From contig CM059975.1 of assembly GCA_030490835.1 (NCBI GenBank), positions 35,496,133 to 35,560,132 of the forward strand: a stretch of DNA of 64,000 bases, read 5' to 3'. The notes under the pieces were generated by a model. That model was not told the origin of the DNA and ran no database searches. It saw only the letters and a program-made list of their open reading frames with translations. Every line of letters starts with the position of its first letter. Position 1 is the first letter of the stretch. The translations under genes and the position numbers were made by a program. Of this stretch, positions 33,713 to 44,977 are shown in pieces. The stretch is from Annona cherimola. Its lineage: Eukaryota > Streptophyta > Magnoliopsida > Magnoliales > Annonaceae.

Positions 33713-34143
33713 ATAGAAGCGATCCTAATGTAACCCTCTTAATTTTTAAGATAGTCATCTTTAATGGATAAACCAATCCATTCATTGTATTTAATATTAT
33801 TTATTTATCTAGAAAATCAAGTTTTATCCCGATCAAGTATGTTTATGGGTCACATTTGTTGAATAATATAAATATCATGCGTAAATTATGAAAAATGTTT
33901 CATTCACACATGTATTATAATGTAAGAATACTTTATAAAATTATTTATCTACATTGTAGTGATATTTTAGATGGTTTTGTATGTTTAAAAAACTACTTTA
34001 AAATTTATATCTTAGTATTAAACCATTTTATTATGTTAATTTTACAGGTTTACAGATGAGATCCATACATAATAAAAGTAAACAAATAAAAGGGTTTCCA
34101 AGATACTATAGATAATGTTAAATAAAATGGATTAAGTGGATTT

Positions 34144-37100
34144 TGTTGGTCCCGAGTTTATGGCAAAATCCAAGAGGGGAGGGGTGAATTGAGTTCTTGA
34201 AAAATTCTTTGGTAAATCAAAACTTAAAGCCTTTAGAGTTTTAATCCCTTAGATTGTAACAAATAGAAATGTGAGGACCAGGTATTTTTATTCTATTTTT
34301 ATTATAACTTTTCTCTATTTATGAGGTAACTTATGAACATGCTAGTAAGATTTTTACGATATTAATGGATACATAACATACATGGACACGACATTTAGGA
34401 GATGTATAGTGCATATGTGCATGTATGATTAGCGTTCCATTGATGGGCACTATGACTATTGTTTCCCTCGCAGAGTAGGTACGGGGTTCGACCTGACCGG
34501 TCAGGTCGCGGGGGTGAAGGGGGCAGCGCCCCCGGAGAAAATTTAAATTATTAAGTTGTAGGAGAGGGGAATTAAATTACTAATTGCGACTGGACCCGAC
34601 CCGAGCCCCGACCCGACTCAATGGATTCTATTAACATAAGCGGCCCGCGCTCTAGGGTTTCATTCCCATTTCGCGCCCGACCGCGTTCTCTTCTCCTTCT
34701 CTTCTGGTTCTTCGTTCCTCTTCTACTTTCTCTTCCACTCAGTTCGAACCACCCGTGATCGCTTGAGGGGAACTATACCAACTACCTTGAAGGTCATAGA
34801 TCCGAGTTCAGGAAGCTCCAAGGCTCCGAATTTCTGCAGTCCACATCTAGGGTCGCTGCCTTGGGAGGGATCACGGTCAAGGTAAGTAGATGTCGCCCCT
34901 TCTCGATTTAGTGATGAAATTTTATGTTAAATGCGATGCGAGGCTAGAGGGAATGTATAGCTTCTAACGACTCCATGGTATTAGGCGTAGAGTTCGTAAC
35001 AGTTAGGGTTCATGGTGAATTTACTTTGAATGCGTGATTTCTATGATGTAAAAGATTTCTTAGCAGTTGTTATATTGTTGAAATGTGACGTGAATTGATT
35101 TGCCCCAATCGAGAGTATGAATTGAAGGTTCTTTCATTTCGCACCTATCATGTGTTTGATAAAATGCTTGTGTGACAGATCTATGTGTTGTATCTGAATT
35201 GTGTTGATGTTGTATGCGTGGTTTGCGATGTGTTTCATTGTCTGTTATGTATGATGCGTTATCTCAAATAGTTGATTGTAAGGGTTGTTCATGGCCCTTG
35301 ATTGACATGAGGAGAGGGTTGTTCATGGCCCTTGATGGACATGAGTAGATGATTGGTTGTGTTGGTCAATTTGTGTGTATGGTTATATGTATACGATCTT
35401 GGGAGTGGGTATTGGACCCATGTGTATTAGCTTCATCACTGTATGAGTATCCATCATTATGCTTATTTGCACTTTGTGCTAACCACTATCTACTTACTGG
35501 GTCTATTTAGACTCATATCATTGTTATTGTGGTTTTAGATCGCAGGTCAGAAGGAGAACTTAAGGATGGGACAAGTTGAAGATCAAACATGAGAGACCCT
35601 AGCACAATATGTTGATTCCAGTTCTTTTAGACTTGTGCTCTTTTGATAATCATATATGTAGACAATTACTTAGGCGGATTCGTTTTGACAACTATAATGT
35701 ATTTGGTATTTCAGATTGGATTATAATTCTTGTTGATGCACATATGCATGACTATTATATCTGTTTGTTGTGTAAGGAAAATATGTAATGATTTCCTTCT
35801 ATATGAATGTTCTTATTATATGAAGATGCAAGTATATAAATAGGATTGAATGTTACAGATGGAAATGTAATGAATATCAGGTCATGTATTCCATATTACC
35901 CCTTGTATGTTATTGGGAGATGCTGCCGAATTTTTCTTAGATTGTGTAGCGCCGTTGATTAGTTATTGAGTATTTTTATGAATGGGGCGTTACAAGAAAG
36001 CAATAAGATAATGAAAGCAATAAAGAAAAACAGTAGACAAGATTTATAGTGGTTCGGGCAACCTTTCCCTACTCCACTCTTCCAAGCTCACACACCCTTG
36101 TGACTTGGGTTCCACTATGTATTCCGTGAATACAACTAGAGTCTCCGCGCTCTTCTAGATTTTAGCTCTAGGGGGCATATACAATCAAAGCCTCTGCTCT
36201 CTTCTAGATTCAAGCTCTAGGGGGCATATACAATCAACACAAGAAGGTGATGAGTTACACTCCAATCACAACTCTACTTGCAATGTCTTGGTTTGAATCA
36301 CCAAACTTAAACCAAGCACTAAAAACAAACAATAATATGAAAATAAAGGAGATCTACACATTACTGAGTTGTGTAGCAAGTTTCAGCTTGAGGAAGAATC
36401 TGTAGAAGCAACCAATTGTATTTCGTTGAAGCAAACCGCAACTTTGAAGCTTGTTCTTCCTTTGAAAGTGTATAGATCACTCAATTGTAGAGAAAAGCAA
36501 ATGAAAGCTCTTACTAGCACTTCTTTCCTCACTTTAGGCTCTATATTGTATGTATCCACGTTTGCTTGAGTGTCTATATATAGATGAGGGAAGATTTTGA
36601 ACGTTATAGAGTTGGTTGGCGCGTAATAAATGTTCCAACGTTCAAAAATTCAAACGTTATGTCTCCAAGTCGCAGGTGGAGTCGACTTCGTCTGCGACTT
36701 CGCCCAAGTCGCATGCTCGAGTCGACTTCGAGTGCGACTTCGGCTGTTCTTCAGCTACCAAGTCTGTCTTCTGGGTCGACTTGGTTTCAGACTTGGCCTC
36801 GAGTCGATCTTGGAGTCGACTTGGGGTGCGACTTGACTATTTCCTTGTACCAAATCAGTTTGATCTTTGTTGATACAATTCTTGCTTGCTTAACTCCTTC
36901 CTTTTTCTTATCCTTCAATACTAAAGGCTTGGATTTGTTTCAAATCTTGTGAACTTGGAGAACTTGAATTTTGTATGGACAAATAATCTTTGATTTGGAA
37001 TGAATTCATATGCCTTGCTTGCTTTAAGCTTGTATTAGTCTTTATATACTTAGGAATGAAAAACTTGAGTTGTCTTCATCTTGAAATGAACTTGCACCTT

Positions 37101-37569
37101 TAACTTGGGTTTGAGAAACTCAAGTCGATCTTGGGGTCGACTTCATATGCGACTTGGCCTCAAGTCGCAAGTGGAGTCGACTTCGACTGCGACTTCGGAT
37201 GTGTTGTCCCCCAAAATCAACGCTGGAGAGAAATGTGCAACTTCAAGTCGATATAGGAGTCGACTTCGTCTGCGACTTGGCTTTCAAGTCGCAAGTGGAG
37301 TCGACTTGGACTGCGACTTCGAATGTTCATCTTCCAATTTCAAATCTGTCCATCAGGTACCTGTTGAAGTCGCATGTGGAGTCGACTTCGAGATCGACTT
37401 CACCCTAAGTCGAAGTTGGAGTCGACTTGGGAATCGACTTGGCTGATTTTCATTCCTTAAGACATTCATTAAAACTATTAGTAATCATTTCATACTCAAT
37501 TTTGAATTTGTTAATCATCAAAACTGATGCTTTGGTCAATTTGTTTTGTTTTAACTATGGTTTCCTACA
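34144..37569 (-). mobile_element. 3' LTR of the SIRE-like element (with X2 inside)
   Basis: About 1696 bp without X2 and its duplicated agaaa. Plus strand starts TGTTGGTCCCGAG and ends TTTCCTACA. It has two tandem copies of a 49-bp unit (TCTAGGGGGCATATACAATC) near 36170-36235 where the 5' LTR has one. It carries hairpin-forming GTCGAC repeats at 36660-36830 and 37120-37440. Confidence 0.9.
34270..35994 (+). mobile_element. Solo LTR X2 (1725 bp)
   Basis: It begins TGTGAGGACC and ends GGGGCGTTACA, flanked by agaaa (34265-34269 and 35995-35999). The uninterrupted 5' LTR of the host element reads straight through this site, which proves the insertion. About 90 % like X1 by eye, in the opposite orientation. 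Perfect palindrome GACCTGACCGGTCAGGTC near 34491-34508, next to a GGGGGC...GCCCCC hairpin. A 36-bp phrase (GGGTTGTTCATGGCCCTTGA) is duplicated at 35282-35340. Confidence 0.9.
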
Positions 37570-37570
37570 A

Positions 37571-37585
37571 TCTCCCCCTTTTTGA
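37571..37585 (-). other. Polypurine tract of the SIRE-like element
   Basis: The minus strand reads AAAAAGGGGGAGATTG directly before the 3' LTR. A second near-identical tract, AAAAAGGGGGAGATAGG, lies at about 37829-37846. Confidence 0.8.
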
Positions 37586-37850
37586 TGATTGACAAAAGTA
37601 ATTTGAGTTTGTATCTTTCAAGAAAAATACATTTATATAATTTTCAAAACAGAGCATTAAATATCTTTCAAAAAGAGCATGAAACAAATATTAGAGCATA
37701 AAACATATTTCATATCATCATGATTCATACAGATTACAATGCAAAGAAAAATAAAACTTATATACAAGCTACCCAACCCAAAAACTCTAAAACCTATGTC
37801 ATATCCTAAAACTCACTCAAAACTCTATCCTATCTCCCCCTTTTTGTCAA

Positions 37851-39345
37851 TCACTCAAAATGAGATTCAATTACCAAGGATTTGGTGAATTGAAATTTGG
37901 AAATGGGATATGAAGATTGAGTAGGTTTGACGGGTCGAACATGAGCAAACGAGTAGAAGGATGAAACAGGTGCTGGAGTAGGATCTCGATGAACTGATCC
38001 GGAATCAAATGGATCTAGTTCGGGTATGGGCTGATTACGACGACGCCCGGATGCTAAATGATAACGTATAGTCCGCAATTCCCGATCCATACAATCCTCT
38101 CGGGAATGCATGTCCATGATGGCTGTGAGGACCCCAAAGATGAGACTTGTAACTCTATTTTCCTGTTGAGCCATTTCATCTCGAATGGTTTGCAAAGTTA
38201 TCTCCGGAGATGATGGTTGTGGTGCCGGATCTGGAATGCCTGAACCCCGTGGAGAGTATGATCCGTGTGACATGGGAGAGGCTGGCTCCTCAGGTATATC
38301 CTGTGGTGGAGCCGGTTGGGCTTCTGGGGGCTGCTCCCCCTCAGTCGGTGCTCGTCCATCTTCTTCTGGAGCTTTTGCTTCTGCCCTTAGTTCATGTACA
38401 TTGATCTTCATTCTCTGGATCAATGCTTTGTTGATTGCATTTGTGGATTTCAGTACTTCAAAGGGCTCGCCTTCAATATCCACTTCAAAGTGCTCGAGGA
38501 TCTTTGTGATCCATGTACCGTAGGGTAGAACTCCCCGTGGATTGTCCTTTCTGCAGCTAAGGGCTTCAATGAATAAACGGGGAAGACTGACTATGCAGAA
38601 ACTTGATCCTTGGATGATACTTATTGCTCCGGGTGAGCTGATTATATATCTGATCAAGTGAGAGGTCTGCAGGGGTTGGTTCATCTTCATGTGGAACCTT
38701 AAGTATCTGTCCAATGTTTATCATTGCTCCTTCCAAATTCGGAGTTACGCCAATGCCAAAGAACATGTCAACTCCTTTTACAAAACTTCCATAGTATTCT
38801 TCATCCCACATGTAATAGAAGATCCTAGTTAAATCCGGATAGACTCTTTCATCTTCTTTCAGTAGTTTGGTCCATCCTTGGAATTCCAATAAATCTTCTT
38901 TATCTGATCCATAATCTTTTAGAAATTTGAAATCGATGATTTTGGGGATGAATATCTTCCGCTCGTAGAAGGATTTATAGAATCGACTGTGCTGGAGTTC
39001 GGTCTTGAAGTACGTGGTAGACATTTTCAACACCTGAGCTTTGCCAGTTGTGTTGCCTTTCCTTCTCGCCCCTGATTGAGTGCTGTGTGAGGTTTGGGGT
39101 TGTTCCTCACGACCAACTGTTGTTGACGGAGTTCCTGTTTGAAAACGAACCCGGCGGCCGGTGGAAGTGGATGGTTCTTCCCGGCCTCGCTTTGAAGAGG
39201 TTCGTTGCCTCCTAGGCACTTCGTCCTCAGTTTGAGATGTAGATTTTCTGAAAACAAGTTTAAGAGAGGGTTTTGATACAGCTATCTTGGGAGGTCTGAT
39301 TTTTGGAGCCATTGGATTTTGAAATTCAGAGAGGCAGAAAGACAA
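37851..39345 (-). pseudogene. Env-position ORF, PF20167-like (frameshifted)
   Basis: Two overlapping frames, 39345-38566 and 38714-37851, read as one ORF shifted near 38690. The likely ATG is 39312-39310 (MAPKIRPPKI). Order: basic Ser/Thr-rich head, a globular part with FYERKIFIPK, KEDERVYPDLTRIFYYMW and LPYGTWITKILEHFEVDIEG, then a Pro/Glu/Ser-rich tail and a short helical end. The globular part resembles, from memory, the Putative plant transposon protein family (PF20167). No signal peptide or membrane segment, so there is no support for an envelope role. It lies between RNase H and the 3' LTR, behind a CT-rich leader. Confidence 0.7.
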
Positions 39346-39815
39346 AGAGCTGAGAGAGAGAGAAATAGAGAGAATAGAGACAGAGAATCTGAGCAGAGAG
39401 ATAGAGAGATGAGTGCAGAGAGAAGAAAATAAAGAGAAGAGAAAGATGAAGGCAGTGACGAAAATGGCAGAGAAAGATGGGAAACGGAAATGGAAGAGAG
39501 CAGAGGAATAGAGAGACGGGGAGAGAGAGAGGAGAAGACAGGGAGAGTGAGAGAGTCAATGAAGAAAAAAAAAGACAACAGAGAGACTGTGTGTGTGAGA
39601 GAGAGAGATCTTGGAGCAGAGAGGAGAGTCGGAGGCGGAGGCGGAGAGAGAAAGAAAGAGCTTGCACGGGAGGAAGGCTGTGTGCCGGAGAGAAGAAAGA
39701 GAGAGAGATTTCAGAGAGTCCAGAAATGGAGAGGGAGCGAACCAGAGAGGAGGAAGGCTGTGCGCGGGGAAATAGAGGAAAGAAGAAAGAAAGAAAGAAG
39801 AAGAAGAAGAAGGGG
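39324..39815. repeat. About 490-bp polypurine/polypyrimidine tract
   Basis: The plus strand is almost pure A/G (many GAGAGA and AGAAAGAA runs) from about 39330 to 39815. In the sense of the element it is a CT-rich leader directly upstream of the extra ORF. Frames on the plus strand here are low-complexity artefacts. Confidence 0.85.
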
Positions 39816-39832
39816 AAGGCGGATGGTCGCGC

Positions 39833-39980
39833 GCGGAGTCGACTTTGCCCTAGGCGTAGTCGACTTCGACCCCTCGGAGTCGACTTCGCCTCAGAACGGA
39901 GTCGACTTCACATCTCCCAAGTCGACTTCACCGGAGTCGACTTGGCTTTCCCGGAGTCGACTTGACTCATCGACTTTGAC
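39833..39980. repeat. Cluster of AGTCGACTT words inside the element
   Basis: Seven copies of (G/A)GTCGACTT in about 140 bp, spaced roughly 14-25 bp. The same word is the core of the LTR hairpin array, but this cluster is in the internal region, just 3' of RNase H in the sense of the element. Confidence 0.85.
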
Positions 39981-40012
39981 CTTTTCAGATTTGATTTTCT
40001 TGTATAATTTTC

Positions 40013-40450
40013 CTAATTTAATTCAATCAGCCCCATTTCATTTCTAATTTTGTAAAATGATTCCTTTGCTAAGGGCTTGGTAAATATATCAGCAATTTGA
40101 TCCTCAGTTTTCACATATTCTAAACAAACATCATGATTTTCAACATGTTCTCGAATAAAATGATGTCTTATATCTATATGCTTAGTTCTTGAATGCAATA
40201 CAGGATTTTTTATCAAACATATGGCACTTGTGTTATCACATCTGATAGGATATTATAATAATCATTGTCGTAGTCTTTCAATTGTTGTTTCATCCAAAGT
40301 AGTTGGGCACAACAGCTTCCGGCGGCTATATATTCGGCTTCTGCTGTAGATAGAGCAACACTAGTTTGTTTCCTTGAATACTATGAAACCAACATATTTT
40401 CAAGAAATTAGCAGGTTCCACTAGTACTTTTTCTATCTACTTTGTAGCCG
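40013..40450 (-). pseudogene. Copia RNase H (SIRE-like)
   Basis: TSVALSTAEAEYIAAGSCCA near 40320-40370, then, after a frameshift near 40255, KNPVLHSRTKHIDIRHHFI and KTEDQIADIFTKPL to the stop at 40013. Before it, STSGTC is followed by in-frame TAA and TAG codons. Degrades the RNA template strand in an active element. Confidence 0.88.
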
Positions 40451-41382
40451 GAAAAATCCGTATCCGAGTAGCCGATTAAGTCAAATGTTGACCCCTTTGG
40501 ATACCATAGTCCAAGATTAGTGGTATTTATCAAATATTTAAAAATTCTCTTTACAGCCAATAAATGTGATTCTTTAGGGCGTGCTTGGAATCTAGAACAC
40601 ATACAAACACTGAAAAGTATATCTGGTCTAGAAGCAGTTAAATACAATAATGATCCTATCATACTTCTATAAAGCTTTTGATCGATACATTTATCGTTTT
40701 CGTCCGTATCGATCTTGATTGTTGAACTCATTGGAGTATTTGCTCCTTTAGTAGTTTGCATTCCAAATTTCTTTAGCATTTCTTTGATGTACTTGGATTG
40801 ATTTAAGAATATTCCTTCGCTTTGTTGCTTGATTTGCAGTCCAAGGAAGAAATTTAGTTCTCCCATCATGCTCATTTCAAATTCGCTCTGCATGATCTTA
40901 GAAAATTCTTGGCACAGAGTTTCATCAGTAGCACCAAATATTATATCATCTACATAGATTTGCACAATTAAAATATTTTTACTTTTATATTTGATGAACA
41001 ATGTAGTATCAACTTTCCCTCTTTGAAATTCATGATCAATCAAAAATTTATTTAACCTTTCATACCAAGCTCTTGGGGCTTGTTTTAGTCCATGTAATGC
41101 TTTGGTTAGCTTATAAACATATTTTGATTGATCCTTTTCTTCAAATCCAGGGGGTTGTTCAACATATACTTCTTCATTCAAGTATCCATTCAAAAATGCG
41201 CTTTTCACATCCATTTGAAACAATTTGAAATTCATGTGAGAAGCAAATGCTAGTAAGATGCGTATGACTTCTAATCTAGCCACAAGTGCATATGATTCTT
41301 CAAAATCAATCCCTTCTTCCTGGGAATACCCTTTGGCTACTAATCTAGCTTTGTTTCTAATTACAAGCCCGCTTTCGTCCAA
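40408..41382 (-). pseudogene. Copia reverse transcriptase (SIRE-like)
   Basis: A 324-codon frame with all main blocks: [52 protein letters not shown], the catalytic [20 protein letters not shown] and [14 protein letters not shown]. The frame continues upstream through RNKLDESG, but a TGA (where the family has Trp) at about 41446 separates it from integrase. The domain itself looks intact. Confidence 0.93.
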
Positions 41383-41445
41383 TTTGTTCCTAAATATCCA
41401 TTTGATACCAATAATGGTATAACCATTTGGTCTAGAAACTAAATG

Positions 41446-42855
41446 TCATACATCATTCCTTTCAAATTGATTTAGCTCTTCTTGCATTGCAATAACCCAG
41501 TTTTCATCATTAAGAGCTTGTTCAATAGTGGTTGGTTCAATTTTTGACACAAATGCATATTGTCCACAAATATTTTGCTTTGATCTCCTAGTTTTTACTC
41601 CTTCATAAATATTTCTAATGACTTGCTCAATTGGATGGGCATTTTTGAACTTTAAATCAATTGGAGGTTTGTAGGAATCATTACCTTCACTTACCTCTTC
41701 CTCCATGGAGTTTTCTGGCTTGAGCTCGGTTTTCTTTTGTTGTTCTTGTTGTTTTGCTTTTGTATCATCTGCGTCACTTAGTTCATCCTCCTTTCTCGGA
41801 GTTTGGTTAAATTCATCAAAAACAACATGTATTGATTCTTCTATTGTTTGATTTCTTTTGTTGAAAATTCTATATGCTTTGCTATTTGATGAATAACCCA
41901 AGAAAATAGCTTCATCACTTTTGGCATCTAGTTTTTCCAAATTTATTTTTCCATTATTTAACACATAACAAATACATCCAAAAGTATGGAAATATGATAT
42001 GTTTGGTTTCCTGCCTTTCCAAAGTTCATATGGGGTCTTTTTCAATATTGCTCTAATGGTAACTCGGTTTAATACATGACAAGCTGTACTTACAGCTTCA
42101 CCCCAAAATCTCTTGGACAATTTACTCTCATTTAGCATGGTCCTAGCCATTTCTTGTATTGTCCGGTTTTTCTTTTCAACAACTCCATTTTGTTGAGGAG
42201 TTCTTGGTGCAGAACATGTATGGTGAATTCCCTTTTCAATTCAAAATTCTATGAATCGACTATTTTCAAATTCACCACCATGGTCACTTCTAATGGAAAT
42301 GATTGAACTTTGTTTTTCATTTTGCACCAAAGTTGAAAAAGAGACAAACATTGAAAAAGCTTCATCTTTGCTAGCTAAGAGTATAATCCAAGTAAATCTA
42401 GAAAAGTCATCCACAATTACATACACATACTTTTTCCCACCAAGAGTTAAAATGTCTGATGGCCCATAAAGATCCATATGTCGCAATTCAAGTGGTCTAG
42501 TTGTTGAAATTTCCTGTTTGGTCGAAAATGACATTTTTAGTTGTTTAGATAGTTGACAAGCTTTACAAATCTTATCTTCATCATATTTGAGCTTTGGTAA
42601 GCCTTGTACTAAATTCTTTTTCCATAAATTTTTAATATTTGACATATTTATATGTCCAAGCCTTGTATGCCATTTCCATGGATCATTTTCAATGGCTATT
42701 AGACATTTTTCTTCTAAGTCATTAAGGCAAACCAAATATACATTTTCATGTCTTTTGCCACTAAATATTATGTGCTCGTCATTATCAATAACATTACATA
42801 TAGAGGATTCAAATACAATTTTATATCCTTTATCACATAATTGACTAATACTCAT
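41446..42855 (-). pseudogene. Copia integrase (SIRE-like)
   Basis: 42855-42241: pre-integrase zinc-binding region (WHTRLGHINMSNI, CKACQLSKQ), then the catalytic core with LRHMDLYGP (first Asp) and SIRSDHGGEFEN (second Asp). After an in-frame TGA just below 42241 the frame goes on through the third catalytic block (TPQQNGVVEKKNR) to SKRFWGEAVSTACHVLNR and the C-terminal LGYSSNSKAYRIFN. It ends at about 41446 in a nonsense codon. Confidence 0.92.
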
Positions 42856-43090
42856 TAGGTTGTGTTTGAGTCCTTCAACAAATAGAACATTTTCAATACA
42901 TGCATTTGAAATACCATAGACATTTCCTTTACCTTTTATTTTACCTTTTTCGTTATTTCCGAAAGCTACTGTTCCTTCATTTCATGGGTTGATCTTGTGA
43001 AATAGTCCTTTTTCTCCTGTCATATGTCTTGAGCAACCGCTATCCATAAACCATACGTTATTGGCCTTAGCTTTAAGACATACCTGCAAA
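42856..43090 (-). pseudogene. Copia protease (SIRE-like)
   Basis: On the minus strand WFMDSGCSRHMTGEKGLFH holds the catalytic DSG. An in-frame TGA follows at INP. The rest (VAFGNNEKGKIKGKGNVYGI) continues in frame into integrase. The frame of this part differs from that of gag: the gag stop is followed by TTAATTTTTGCAG, which looks like a splice acceptor, before VCLKAK. Confidence 0.85.
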
Positions 43091-43111
43091 AATTAATTTG
43101 AGTGGAGCTCA

Positions 43112-44929
43112 TCATTTTGGTACCCATTTTATGGGTCCGTTTGGGTTAGTTATCCTTTGGAGTTTATGTTGATCTACCTTTGAAGCCATAAATCCAATGC
43201 TTTTCGGCATCCAAACCAATTTAGCACCAAGGTTTTGCAGTTTTCTTAGTTTACATTGATAGACCTTGTGTCCTAACTTGTTGCAAATATTACAAGCTCC
43301 CGGAAGTCTAGAAATAGGAAGCCAATTGGTAATTTGTTCCTCAGTTGGTCTTTTGGTCCAAACTACTTGATTTATCTTAGGTTTAGTATAAATGGATTTG
43401 GAGTTATTTCTTGGAGCGTTAGACTTCGTTTGTTCAAATGTATTATACCCAAGTCCTTTCTTGCAAGTTTGGGTTGTCATTTTTAAGAACATTTTCACAT
43501 TTTCTCCTAGATTAGAGAACTTGGCAAGGGATTCATTTAATGATTCGTTTTCGTTTTTAAGTTTCTCTAACTCATTTTCTAAAGTATTCTTTTCATTTTT
43601 TAATTTATCTAATTTTTCAGCAAGTTTACCATTTACAATTATTACTGCATCACATTGTCTTTTCTTTATTGTAAACTTATTTCCTAATTTCTTTATTTCT
43701 TCATATAATGAATCATAGGCTTGTTGAAGTTCTTCTAACTCAGTACATTTGAGGCATTCATTTGTAGAAAAATTTGAAAAAAATTTCTGTTTGGAGGTTA
43801 CCTCTTGACTACTTGTGTAGTCCGTTGAAGTAGCTTGATCCTCCAAGATTTCCATGGCTGCAAAGCATATGTCGGTATTTGCTATGCAGCAAATTCTTGC
43901 GCAATTTGCTTCGCATTCTTCACTTGAGGAGCTATTTGTTGTAGATTCTTCTTCATTCACGTACATGCCTCTTCCTTTGTTTCTTTGAAACCTTTTGTTG
44001 TCGCCTCGATCTTTTCTTTGCTCCTTTGCCTTATTTTCTTCGGGCATTGGGCATTGGGCTTGCATGTGTCCCGAACCACCACATCGGTAACATTTTGTTG
44101 TTTCTTTCTTTTTCTCTTTGGAATTTCTTTCTTTAAAGTTTCTGAAATTTTTGTCTTTCCTTACAAATTTTCTGAATCGTTTTGTGAGTAAGGAAATTTC
44201 ATCGTCATTTTGTGAAGATGAGGTGGTGTCTTCCGAGTCTTGTGCGGCTCTCAAGGCAATGGCTCTTTTGCCTTTGTGGTGATCTTCATTTCTTTTCTTG
44301 ATCAGCTCATGTGACATCAAGGAGCTAATAAGATCTTCCAACTTCAACGTGTTAAGATCCTTGGCTTCTTCTATTGCCGTGATTTTTGGAGTCCATGATT
44401 CAGGTAGTGCTCTCAGAATCTTCATGACCTGCTCAGATTCAGAAATTGCTTTTCCTAGCCCTTTCAAGGCGTTAGTAATCTTGAAAAATCTAGCAAATAT
44501 TTCAGAAATATTTTCAGTTTTTAACATCCTAAAATTTTCCAATTCTACAATCAAAATGTTTCTCCTCGTCCCTTGGACTTGAGAGGTTCCTTCATAGATA
44601 GAAGTTAGTGTATTCCATATTTCTTTGGCAGTTAAACAAGAGGATACTCTATCATATTCGGAAGTCGTAAGAGCACAAAATAATGAATTCATAGCCTTGG
44701 CGTTGCTCTTTACAATTTTCACTTCCTCATCGGTCCATTTGGAAGCTTTTTCATCAATGGGCAAAGTCACACCATCTTGAATCGCAATCCAAGAGTCCAT
44801 ATCGGTAGCCATGATGAGTTGTTTCATACGTAGCTTCCAATATCCAAAATTATTCCCATCAAATAATGGTGGCCTAGTAAAGGATTAGCCTTCGGCAAAT
44901 GCGGGAACGAAAGTGGATTGGGATGCCAT
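43112..44929 (-). pseudogene. Copia gag (SIRE-like)
   Basis: ATG at 44929-44927 opens gag, but TAA at 44885-44887 stops it after 14 codons. The frame then runs on as 571 codons from 44827. Order: gag core (WIAIQDGVTLP, KEIWNTLTSIYEG, LENFRML), knuckle CYRCGGSGHMQAQC near residue 247, acidic/Ser stretch, coiled coil (LENELEKLKNENESLNESL), and a second knuckle CNICNKLGHKVYQC near residue 525. The nucleocapsid part would bind element RNA. Confidence 0.9.
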
Positions 44930-44965
44930 ATCAAAAAGATCTCTTTGGTAAACTCAAAGACCTGC

Positions 44966-44977
44966 TCTGATACCACT
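44966..44977 (-). other. Primer-binding site, initiator tRNA-Met
   Basis: The minus strand reads TGGTATCAGAGC within a few bases of the 5' LTR end, the standard copia primer site. Confidence 0.9.

Noticed and set aside
36584..37446. Plus-strand frames with VESTS / SATS-type repeats in the LTR (also near 45639-46500 and 49564-50393)
   Set aside because: They are translations of the hairpin repeats in all frames, not proteins.
37851..39345. A true envelope gene in the SIRE-like element
   Set aside because: No signal peptide, membrane segment or coiled fusion region is visible; the middle resembles a plant transposon protein domain.
39477..40047. Two overlapping Arg/Glu-rich plus-strand frames
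   Set aside because: Low-complexity reading of the purine tract, antisense to the element leader.
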